Assembly (NCBI RefSeq): GCF_947378715.1
Contig: NZ_CANCLE010000001.1
Span: 1 to 64,000, forward strand
From: Phenylobacterium aquaticum
GTDB taxonomy: Bacteria > Pseudomonadota > Alphaproteobacteria > Caulobacterales > Caulobacteraceae
DNA: 64,000 bases
Direction: 5' to 3'
The position numbers were made by a program, and so were the translations under genes. Below are positions 26,127 through 33,044 of the stretch, in pieces; the first letter of the stretch is position 1, and every line of letters starts with the position of its first letter. The notes below the pieces were generated by a model that ran no database searches, had not been told where the DNA came from, and worked only from the letters and a program-made list of their open reading frames with translations.

Positions 26127-26964
26127 GGACCGGCGCCCTCAGCATGGCGTGGGCGCGGTCGCGCTCGGCCAGGAGTTCGGCGAAGGCGGGGATATTGTCG
26201 TCGCGCTCGATCAGGGTGGGTCGCGGGCCGATCCGATCGACCAGGCGTTCGAACAGGGCCCAGACCGGCTCGGCCACCGGCGCCCCATGGGTGTCGATCA
26301 ACAGGGCCTCGCCCAGGCGTTCGTCGCGGGCATGGCCGGCCAGGTGAATCTCGCCGATGGCGGCGGCCGGCAGGGCGTCCAGATAGGCGTGAGCGGAATA
26401 GCCGAGGTTATGCGCGCTGACCGCGACATTGTTGACGTCGACCAGCAGGCCGCAGCCGGTGGCGCGGACCAGCTCGGCGAGGAACTCGGTCTCGGACAGG
26501 TCGTGGCCCTTGAGCGGCATATAGAGCGAGGGGTTCTCGATCAGCACCGTGCGGCCCAGGGCGTCCTGCATCCGGCCGATATTGTCGGCGACCCGGGCCA
26601 GGGCCGGGCGGGTGCGGGGAAAGGGCAGCAGGTCGGGAGCATAGGCGCCGCGTCGGGTCGACCAGGCCAGGTGCTCGGAGACCACGAAGGGCTGGTAGCG
26701 GTCGACCAGCCGGCGCAGGGCCGACAGGTGGGCCTCGTCCGGGGCTTCGTCAGCCGCCAGGGAGAGGCCCACCCCGTGCAGGGACAGGGGGTGGTCCGCA
26801 CGGATCGCGTCGAGCCAGGCGAGCCGGGGCCCGCCTTCAGCCATGTAGTTCTCCGGGTGAACCTCGAACCACAGGCCGTCCGCCCCGCAGGCGAGCGCCT
26901 CCGCATAGTGCTGCGGCTTCAGGCCCAGCCCCGCGGTGGGGGCGGCGGACGGTCCGTGGGTCAT
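26119..26964 (-). CDS. bufB: DUF692 multinuclear non-heme iron oxidase (MNIO, BufB family)
   Basis: A 281-residue TIM-barrel enzyme of the MNIO family, which binds two or three irons and oxidatively modifies cysteines of ribosomal peptides; in bufferins it makes copper-binding thiooxazole-type groups. Metal-ligand segments are visible: WFEVHPENYM, LSLHGVGLSL, SEHLAWS, LIENPS, LLVDVNNVAVSAHN, GEIHLAGHA and LIDTHGAPV. It lies between the precursor gene and the DUF2063 partner gene, the standard order. Substrate is most likely the 99-residue BufA-like peptide directly upstream. Confidence 0.9.
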   Translation of the reverse strand: MTHGPSAAPTAGLGLKPQHYAEALACGADGLWFEVHPENYMAEGGPRLAWLDAIRADHPLSLHGVGLSLAADEAPDEAHLSALRRLVDRYQPFVVSEHLAWSTRRGAYAPDLLPFPRTRPALARVADNIGRMQDALGRTVLIENPSLYMPLKGHDLSETEFLAELVRATGCGLLVDVNNVAVSAHNLGYSAHAYLDALPAAAIGEIHLAGHARDERLGEALLIDTHGAPVAEPVWALFERLVDRIGPRPTLIERDDNIPAFAELLAERDRAHAMLRAPVHA

Positions 26965-26990
26965 GGCGGGTTTCCCGGGTCTCGTCAGGC

Positions 26991-27290
26991 TCAGCCCTTG
27001 GGGGCCAGCATGCCCATGCCGTGCGGGGTCTTCATCGTGACGCAGGTGCCCTTGGCGACTTCCTTGAAGGCCTTGCCGTCATAGTCGATCTTGGAGGTCC
27101 CCGCGCAGGTGGTGCCGGCGCCGGCCTTGCAGTCATTGTGGCCGGCCATGGCGACGCCGAAGCACTTCTCGGTCTCGACGGGCTTCTTGGCCATCATGCC
27201 GCCGGACATGCTGTTTTCAGCGGCGAGCGCGGCGCCGCTGGTGAGCGCGAGGACGGCGACGGCGGCGAGGGTGTTTTGGGCGAAGTTCAT
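26991..27290 (-). CDS. bufA: Bufferin-type precursor peptide (DUF2282, BufA/GigA-like)
   Basis: A 99-residue secreted peptide. Signal peptide about 1-24 (ALTSGAALAAEN), then a core with four conserved cysteines, Cys43, Cys54, Cys62 and Cys83, in the DUF2282 pattern EKCFGVAMAGHNDC...TCAG...KGTC. Unusual are a methionine-rich linker before the core (SMSGGMMAKK) and a Met/His tail (MKTPHGMGM), both of which could bind Cu(I). I chose the start at 27290, preceded by GGAACGA; a SigF-type promoter lies at 27360-27385. Known relatives are modified by DUF692 enzymes and protect against copper in the periplasm. Confidence 0.88.
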   Translation of the reverse strand: MNFAQNTLAAVAVLALTSGAALAAENSMSGGMMAKKPVETEKCFGVAMAGHNDCKAGAGTTCAGTSKIDYDGKAFKEVAKGTCVTMKTPHGMGMLAPKG

Positions 27291-27359
27291 CTGGGTCGTT
27301 CCTTCAGGGTTGGGTCTGTTGCGGCGACCGGTCCTGTTCGGCGTCGGTCGATGAGATAG

Positions 27360-27385
27360 TTCGCGACGCCCCCGGCCAAGGTTAC
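27360..27385 (-). promoter_or_regulatory. SigF-type promoter of the bufferin operon
   Basis: On the minus strand GTAACC (complement of 27380-27385), 16 bases, then CGAA (complement of 27360-27363). This agrees with the GTAACC-N16-CGAA pattern I recall for Caulobacter SigF targets. The predicted start of transcription is about 60 bases before the bufA ATG. Confidence 0.75.
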
Positions 27386-27420
27386 GGTCGACCAGAGATT
27401 TTCTTTGTCGGCGGCTGCAT

Positions 27421-27446
27421 GTAACCCTTGGGCCGCACCGCCCGTA
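27421..27446 (+). promoter_or_regulatory. SigF-type promoter of sigF-nrsF (autoregulation)
   Basis: GTAACC (27421-27426), 16 bases, CGTA (27443-27446). The same -35 and spacing occur in the opposite promoter for bufA 36 bases away. The -10 position rules out a start codon at 27428 and points to the GTG at 27467. Confidence 0.7.
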
Positions 27447-27466
27447 TTGAATGGAGAATCGCCCGC

Positions 27467-28015
27467 GTGGCCGCAGACCTCGAGGACCGCCTGAAGGCCT
27501 TGATGGTGCGTGGCCAGGCTGGCGACGCCGCCGCATGGCGCGAGCTTCTCTCCCTGTTGGGGGTTCGGCTGCGCGCCTATTTCGCCCGCCGCATGGACGC
27601 CAGCGCGGGCTCGGACGTGGAGGATCTGGTGCAGGAGACCCTGCTGGCGGTGCATCGTCGCCGCATGACCTATGATCCCGCCCAGCCGTTCACGGCCTGG
27701 GCGCACGCCGTGGCGCGCTACAAGCTGATCGACCACTGGCGGCGCAACCGCATCCGCCAGCACGTGCCGATCGACGACGTGGCGGAGTGGCTGGCCGAGC
27801 CGGAGGCGGAGAGCGCCTCGACCCGGGGCGATCTCGACCGGGTGCTGTCGGTGCTGCCCGACAAGCAGCAGAAGCTGGTGCGTGACGTGAAGATCGAAGG
27901 CCTCAGCCTGGCCGAAGCCGGCGCCCGAATCGGCATCAGCGAGGGCGCCGCCAAGGTCAGCCTGCACCGCGCCCTGAAGGCGCTCATCGCGAGGAACAGC
28001 GGCGTTGAAGACTGA
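27467..28015 (+). CDS. sigF: ECF sigma factor SigF
   Basis: A 182-residue extracytoplasmic-function sigma factor. Region 2 is visible in EDLVQETLLAVHRRRMTYDPAQPFTAWAHA-type sequence and YKLIDHWRRNR, and region 4 in LSVLPDKQQKLVRDVKIEGLSLAEAGARIGISEGAAKVSLHRALKAL. I prefer the GTG at 27467 because its own SigF-type promoter ends at 27446; longer readings would start upstream of the transcript. It is followed by and overlaps a DUF1109 anti-sigma gene and faces the bufferin operon, the same layout as the Caulobacter SigF system that answers to copper, chromate and cadmium. Confidence 0.92.
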   Translation: MAADLEDRLKALMVRGQAGDAAAWRELLSLLGVRLRAYFARRMDASAGSDVEDLVQETLLAVHRRRMTYDPAQPFTAWAHAVARYKLIDHWRRNRIRQHVPIDDVAEWLAEPEAESASTRGDLDRVLSVLPDKQQKLVRDVKIEGLSLAEAGARIGISEGAAKVSLHRALKALIARNSGVED

Positions 28016-28643
28016 CGACCTCATAGAGGCCCTGAGCCTGGACGTGACGCCGGGGGTCGGGGTCCGCCCGCGCCTGGCGCTCGCCGCCGGGATCGGCGCC
28101 GCGGTCGCGCTGGTCCTGGTGGTGCTGTGGCTGGGCTTCCGCCCCGACTATCCGCAGGCCTTCGGCAAGCCGATGTTCTGGATGAAGGCCGCCTATGCCG
28201 CCCTGTTCGCCCTGGCTGGCTTCTGGTGCGTGGAGCGGCTGTCGCGACCGGCAGGCTCCGGGCGCAGGGGCCTGACCCTGGCGCTGGCGGTGTTCGGCCT
28301 GGTGGGCGCGATCAGCCTCTGGCGCTGGATGGGCGCGGAGCCCGACGCTCGCATGCCGCTGTTGATGGGCCATTCCTGGCGGGTCTGCCCGCGCAACATC
28401 CTGACGCTCGCCCTGCCCATGCTGGCGCTCACCCTGATCGTGGTGCGCAACCTGGCCCCCACGCGCCTGGCCCTGGCCGGGGCGGCGGCGGGGCTGTTCT
28501 CCGGCGGGGTCGCGGCCCTGATTTACGGCCTGCACTGTCCGGAGAGCACCATGCCCTTCGTGACGGTCTGGTACAGCCTGGGCATGATTGCGCCGGCCGC
28601 GATCGGCGCGGCGCTCGGCCCCTGGGTCCTGCGTTGGCGGTAG
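28005..28643 (+). CDS. nrsF: NrsF (DUF1109) membrane anti-sigma factor
   Basis: A 212-residue inner-membrane protein with about six helices. It starts with the family's MKTDDLIEAL cytoplasmic tail, read from a TTG codon overlapping the sigF stop by eleven bases. Cys128 (WRVCPRN) and Cys178 (GLHCPE) are 50 residues apart; this matches the two conserved periplasm-side cysteines reported to sense metals or oxidants in NrsF proteins. A third cysteine (Cys75) lies in a helix. It is expected to hold SigF at the membrane until the signal arrives. Confidence 0.9.
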   Translation: MKTDDLIEALSLDVTPGVGVRPRLALAAGIGAAVALVLVVLWLGFRPDYPQAFGKPMFWMKAAYAALFALAGFWCVERLSRPAGSGRRGLTLALAVFGLVGAISLWRWMGAEPDARMPLLMGHSWRVCPRNILTLALPMLALTLIVVRNLAPTRLALAGAAAGLFSGGVAALIYGLHCPESTMPFVTVWYSLGMIAPAAIGAALGPWVLRWR

Positions 28644-28647
28644 GGGG

Positions 28648-29289
28648 TTAGAGCGCCACCTCGAAGGGGGCCTCGGTCTTGGCCGTCACTTCGTCGAGGG
28701 AGACGCCCGGCGCCAGGGCGATCAGCCTGACCGGGGTCTTGCCGCGATTGACCTCGAAGACGCCCAGATCGGTGACCACCATGTCGACCACGCCCGCCCC
28801 GGTGAGCGGCAGGGAACAGGCCTTGACCAGCTTGGCGGCGCCCGATTTCTCGGTGTGCTCCATGACCACGACCACCCGCTTGACGCCGGCCACCAGGTCC
28901 ATGGCCCCGCCCATGCCCTTGACCATCTTGCCGGGCACCATCCAGTTGGCGAGGTCGCCATTGGCGGCCACCTGCATGGCCCCCAGGATGCTGAGGTCGA
29001 TATGGCCGCCCCGGATCATGGCGAAGCTGTCGGCCGAGCTGAAATAGGACGACGACGGCAGCTCGGTGATGGTCTGCTTGCCGGCATTGATCAGGTCGGC
29101 GTCCTCCTCCCCCTCAAAGGGGAAGGGACCCATGCCCAGCATGCCGTTCTCCGACTGCAGGGTGACGCTCATGCCGGCCGGGATGTAGTTGGCCACCAGG
29201 GTCGGAATGCCGATGCCGAGGTTCACATAGAAGCCGTCGCGCAGCTCCTGGCCGGCGCGAGCCGCCATCTCGTCTCTCGACCAAGCCAT
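28648..29289 (-). CDS. scoB: 3-oxoacid CoA-transferase subunit B
   Basis: A 213-residue beta subunit of succinyl-CoA:3-ketoacid CoA-transferase. The catalytic glutamate lies in the SENGMLGMGPFP motif (Ser-Glu-Asn-Gly), near residue 50; GLGIGIPT-type sequence (VNLGIGIPTLVANYIPAGM) binds CoA. The start at 29289 shares one base with the scoA stop (TAATG), showing translational coupling. With subunit A it activates acetoacetate for ketone-body use. Confidence 0.93.
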   Translation of the reverse strand: MAWSRDEMAARAGQELRDGFYVNLGIGIPTLVANYIPAGMSVTLQSENGMLGMGPFPFEGEEDADLINAGKQTITELPSSSYFSSADSFAMIRGGHIDLSILGAMQVAANGDLANWMVPGKMVKGMGGAMDLVAGVKRVVVVMEHTEKSGAAKLVKACSLPLTGAGVVDMVVTDLGVFEVNRGKTPVRLIALAPGVSLDEVTAKTEAPFEVAL

Positions 29290-29999
29290 TATGCGGTTTC
29301 CTTGGTGCGGACGGTGCGCTGCTCGATGCGCTTCTCGAACTCCGCGCCCTGGAAGATGCGGTCCACATAGACGCCGGGCGTGTGGATGTTGTCCTTGTCG
29401 AGGGCGCCCACCGGGACCAGGTGCTCGACCTCGGCCAGGGTGATCTTGCCGGCCGTGGCCATCATCGGATTGAAGTTCCGCGCGGTCTTCCGGTAGACGA
29501 GGTTGCCCTCGGCGTCGCCGGTGTGGGCCTTGACGATGGCGAGATCGGCGGTCAGGCCGCGCTCCATCACATAGAGCTCGCCGTCGAACTCCCGGACTTC
29601 CTTGCCCTCGGCCACCAGGGTGCCGACCCCGGTCTTGGTGAAGAAGGCCGGTATGCCCGCCCCGCCGGCCCGGATGCGTTCGGCCAGTGTGCCCTGGGGA
29701 TTGAACTCGAGCTCCAGCTTGCCGGACAGATAGAGCTCGGCGAACAGCTTGTTCTCGCCCACATAGGACGAGATCATCTTGCGGATCTGGCCGGCGCCGA
29801 GCAGCACGCCCAGGCCGAAGCCGTCGATCCCGCAATTGTTGGAGATCACCGTGAGGTCCTTGACCCCGGTGTCGCGGATCGCCGCGATCAGGTTTTCGGG
29901 AATGCCGCAGAGGCCAAAGCCCCCCGCCATGATGGTCATGCCGTCGAACAGCACTTCGGAGAGCGCCTCGACCGCGTCCTTGCGAACCTTGTCAGCCAT
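29289..29999 (-). CDS. scoA: 3-oxoacid CoA-transferase subunit A
   Basis: The 236-residue alpha subunit. The family's glycine-rich CoA-binding motif GGFGLCGIPENLI is at about residues 27-39, followed by SNNCGIDGFGLG and VGENKLFAELYLSGKLELEFNPQGTLAERIRAGG-type sequence. It pairs with subunit B immediately downstream. No thiolase or hydroxybutyrate dehydrogenase gene lies nearby. Confidence 0.93.
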   Translation of the reverse strand: MADKVRKDAVEALSEVLFDGMTIMAGGFGLCGIPENLIAAIRDTGVKDLTVISNNCGIDGFGLGVLLGAGQIRKMISSYVGENKLFAELYLSGKLELEFNPQGTLAERIRAGGAGIPAFFTKTGVGTLVAEGKEVREFDGELYVMERGLTADLAIVKAHTGDAEGNLVYRKTARNFNPMMATAGKITLAEVEHLVPVGALDKDNIHTPGVYVDRIFQGAEFEKRIEQRTVRTKETA

Positions 30000-30122
30000 G
30001 CCGATTTCTTACGCCGCACTGCAGCATTTGAAAACCTACCTTGCGGAAATCCGCTGCGCGAATCCGTGAACCTCGGTCCATAGTCACGCCATGCACTCAA
30101 GCCCCCGCCCGGACACCCAGCC

Positions 30123-32000
30123 ATGAACGGCGAAGGCCTCCTGATCCAAGCCCTGGTCTATCTGACCGCGGGCGTCGTCTCCGTGCCGATCGCCAAGCGT
30201 CTGGGGCTCGGTTCGGTGCTGGGCTATCTGGTGGCCGGCATCATCGTCGGCCCCTTCATGCTGAACCTGGTCGGCGAGCAGCACGACGTCATGCGCTTCG
30301 CCGAGTTCGGGGTGGTGATCCTGCTGTTCCTGATCGGGCTGGAGGTGCGCCCGGCGCTTCTGTGGCGGATGCGGACGGCGATCTTCGGCCTGGGCGGCGG
30401 GCAACTGGTCCTCACGGCCGTGCTGATCGCCGGCGCGGCGGTGATGTTCGGCCTGACCTGGAAGCTGGCGGTCGCCGCCGGCCTGGTGCTGGCCATGTCG
30501 TCGACCGCCATCGTGCTGGCCAATCTGGAGGAGAAGGGCCTGCGCCAGGGCGCGGTCGGCGAGGCGACTTTTGGCGTCCTGCTGTTCCAGGATCTGGCGG
30601 TCATTCCGCTGTTCGCCTTCCTGCCCCTGCTGGCCACCATTCCGCATGCCGTGGAGGCCAGCGCCAACACCCCCCTGCTGGCCGGCCTGCCCGGCTGGCT
30701 GCGGGCCGTGGCGATCTTCGCGGCGGTGGGCGCCGTGGTGGTCGGCGGCCGCTATCTGACCCAGCCGATCTTCCGCTTCATCGCCGCCGCCCGGCTGCGC
30801 GAGATCTTCACCGCCTTCGCCCTGCTGCTGGTGGTGGCGGTCGCCGCCCTCATGCAGCTGGTCGGGCTGTCCCCGGCGCTCGGCGCCTTCCTGGCCGGGG
30901 TGGTGCTGGCCGAGAGCGAGTTCCGTCGTGAGCTGGAGACCGACATCGAGCCGTTCCGCGGCCTGCTGCTCGGCCTGTTCTTCATCACGGTGGGGGCGGG
31001 CCTCGACTTCGGCGTGGTCGCTCGCCAGCCCTTCCTGCTGTTCGGGCTGGTGGTCGGCGTGATGATCTTGAAAGCCCTGGCCATGTTCGCGGTCGGACGG
31101 CTGGCGCGCATGCCGCAGCGCGAGGCCGCCACCACCGCCGTGGCCCTGGCCCAGGGCGGCGAATTCGCCTTCGTGCTGCTGACCTTCGCGGTGGGCGCCG
31201 GCGTCATGGGCGGGGATCTCGCCAAGCTGATGTCGGCCGTGGTGGCGGTGTCGATGGCCTTCACCCCCCTGGCCTTCCTGGCCTATGAGATCCTGGTGCT
31301 GAACCGCGCCGAGGCCCTGGGCCCGGAACCCGAGCACATCCCCTTCGACGAGAAGGACCCGGAGGTGATCATCGCCGGCTATGGCCGCTTCGGCCAGATC
31401 GCCAGCCGCCTCCTGATCGCCAACGAGGTCTCCACCGTCACCCTGGATTCCAGCATCGAGCAGATCGACCTGCTGCGCCGGTTCGGCCGCAAGGTGCACT
31501 ATGGCGACGCCAGCCGGCTGGACTTGCTGCGGGCCGCCGGCGCTGAGAAGGCCAAGCTGCTGCTGGTGGCGATCGACGACCAGGACAAGGCCATCGAAAT
31601 CGTGGAGGCGGCGCGGGAAGCCTTCCCCCACCTGACGGTCCTGGCCCGCGCCTTCGACCGCCGGCATGCCTATGACCTGCTCAAGAAGGGCGCTCACGGG
31701 GTGGAGCGCGAGACCTTCGAGGGCGGGTTGAAGTTCGGCGAGCGGGCCCTGAAGCATCTGGGCTTCTCGGCCAAGCGCGCCTCCAAGGCCGCAGCCATCT
31801 TCCGCAAGCACGACATCGCCTCCTTCCTGCGCCTGGCGCCGGTCTGGGGCGAGGACCGCTATATCCTGGCCAGCCGCGACGCCGCCGAGACCATGGAGCG
31901 GCTGCTGCGCGCCGACCTGGAGCAAATGGACATCGACGAGGACGAAGAGGCCGAGGCCGCCGCCGAGGTCGAGGCCGCGCGCGCTGCGCGAGCGTCGTGA
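30123..32000 (+). CDS. CPA2 family cation:proton antiporter (KefB/KefC type)
   Basis: A 625-residue inner-membrane antiporter exchanging K+ (or Na+) for protons. An N-terminal Na_H_exchanger domain with 12-13 helices (residues about 5-385; LGLGSVLGYLVAGIIVGP, LFLIGLEVRP, SSTAIVLANLEEKG, FQDLAVIPLF) is followed by a cytosolic RCK/TrkA-N domain with the nucleotide motif GYGRFGQIASRLL (about 418-430) and a negatively charged, alanine-rich C-terminal tail. It lacks neighbouring KefF/KefG ancillary genes. Start has no strong Shine-Dalgarno sequence. Confidence 0.92.
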   Translation: MNGEGLLIQALVYLTAGVVSVPIAKRLGLGSVLGYLVAGIIVGPFMLNLVGEQHDVMRFAEFGVVILLFLIGLEVRPALLWRMRTAIFGLGGGQLVLTAVLIAGAAVMFGLTWKLAVAAGLVLAMSSTAIVLANLEEKGLRQGAVGEATFGVLLFQDLAVIPLFAFLPLLATIPHAVEASANTPLLAGLPGWLRAVAIFAAVGAVVVGGRYLTQPIFRFIAAARLREIFTAFALLLVVAVAALMQLVGLSPALGAFLAGVVLAESEFRRELETDIEPFRGLLLGLFFITVGAGLDFGVVARQPFLLFGLVVGVMILKALAMFAVGRLARMPQREAATTAVALAQGGEFAFVLLTFAVGAGVMGGDLAKLMSAVVAVSMAFTPLAFLAYEILVLNRAEALGPEPEHIPFDEKDPEVIIAGYGRFGQIASRLLIANEVSTVTLDSSIEQIDLLRRFGRKVHYGDASRLDLLRAAGAEKAKLLLVAIDDQDKAIEIVEAAREAFPHLTVLARAFDRRHAYDLLKKGAHGVERETFEGGLKFGERALKHLGFSAKRASKAAAIFRKHDIASFLRLAPVWGEDRYILASRDAAETMERLLRADLEQMDIDEDEEAEAAAEVEAARAARAS

Positions 32001-32046
32001 GGTGACAGGTCTGGAGGCCGCGGCCTCGCGGGTGTAGGGGAGCGGA

Positions 32047-32985
32047 ATGACCACCCCAGACTCCATCGCGCCGGTCTCCTTCCGGTCGTTCACCGCTGAT
32101 TTCGCAGGCTTCTCCCGCGAGCTGGGCGAGTCCTTCGCCACCTATGGCTTCGCCGTGATCGCCGACCACGGCCTGGACCAGGGCCGCATCGAGGCGGCGA
32201 TCGCCGCCGCCAAGGCCTTCTTCGCCCTGCCAGAGGCGACCAAGCGGGCCTATGTGGTCGGGACCGGCGGTCAGCGCGGCTACACCCCGTTCGGCATCGA
32301 GACGGCCAAGGACCACGAGCACTTCGACCTGAAGGAGTTCTGGCACATGGGGCGCGACCTGCCGGCCGGCCATCGCTATGCCGGAAACATGCCGCCCAAT
32401 GTCTGGCCGGCGGAGGTTCCCGCCTTCCACCCGGATGTCGCCTGGCTCTACCAGGCGCTGGACGCCATGGGGGTGAAGGTGCTGGAGGCCATAGCCCAAT
32501 ATCTGAAGCTGGACCGCCAGTTCTTCGACGCCACGGTGGCCGACGGCAATTCGATCCTGCGCCTGCTGCACTATCCGCCCGCGCCCTTCGACGGGCCCAA
32601 TATCCGGGCCGGAGCGCATGAGGACATCAATGTCATCACCCTGCTGCTCGGCGCCGAGGAGGCCGGGCTGGAGGTGCTGAAGCGCGACGGGACCTGGCTG
32701 TCGATCAGCCCGCCGGCCGGGGCCCTGGTGGTCAATATCGGCGACATGCTGCAGCGGTTGACCAACCACGTGCTGCCCTCCACCACCCACCGGGTGGTCA
32801 ACCCGGCCCCGGAGCGGCGGGGATTCCCGCGCTATTCGACGCCGTTCTTCCTGCACTTCAATCCGGACTACGAGATCGCCACCCTGCCCGCCTGCGTCAC
32901 GGCGGCGCGGCCGGACCGCTATCCCACCCCCATCACCGCCGATGAATTCCTCAAGGAACGGCTGCGCGAGATCAAACTGCTGTAG
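32047..32985 (+). CDS. Isopenicillin N synthase-like Fe(II)/2-oxoglutarate dioxygenase
   Basis: A 312-residue non-heme iron oxygenase. The N-terminal DIOX_N region is followed by the jelly-roll core with iron ligands His191 and Asp193 (GAHEDINVITLL) and His248 (PSTTHRVVNP), and the 2-oxoglutarate-binding RYS pattern at 262-264. GGGGAG precedes the ATG. Bacterial members are seldom linked to beta-lactams; the substrate here cannot be read from the context. Confidence 0.9.
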   Translation: MTTPDSIAPVSFRSFTADFAGFSRELGESFATYGFAVIADHGLDQGRIEAAIAAAKAFFALPEATKRAYVVGTGGQRGYTPFGIETAKDHEHFDLKEFWHMGRDLPAGHRYAGNMPPNVWPAEVPAFHPDVAWLYQALDAMGVKVLEAIAQYLKLDRQFFDATVADGNSILRLLHYPPAPFDGPNIRAGAHEDINVITLLLGAEEAGLEVLKRDGTWLSISPPAGALVVNIGDMLQRLTNHVLPSTTHRVVNPAPERRGFPRYSTPFFLHFNPDYEIATLPACVTAARPDRYPTPITADEFLKERLREIKLL

Positions 32986-32988
32986 AGC

Positions 32989-33009
32989 GCGACGGAAATT
33001 TAACGTCGC
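32989..33009 (+). terminator. Short hairpin after the dioxygenase gene
   Basis: Arms GCGACG (32989-32994) and CGTCGC (33004-33009) with an A/T-rich 9-nt loop, just after the stop codon. There is no T tract, so it is a weak terminator candidate. Confidence 0.35.
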
Positions 33010-33021
33010 AGCCGAATACTC

Positions 33022-33043
33022 CCGTTCTCTGAGGGGAGAACGG
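33022..33043 (+). promoter_or_regulatory. Hairpin covering the ribosome binding site of the hybrid kinase gene
   Basis: A perfect 8-bp stem CCGTTCTC (33022-33029)/GAGAACGG (33036-33043) with loop TGAGGG ends one base before the ATG at 33045. The Shine-Dalgarno GAGGGGAG (33031-33038) lies in the loop and right arm, so folding could limit translation. Confidence 0.5.
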
Positions 33044-33044
33044 C

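Noticed and set aside
30084..32141. Antisense open frame of 685 codons opposite the KefB-type antiporter
   Set aside because: Shadow; Gln/His/Gly-rich, no family.
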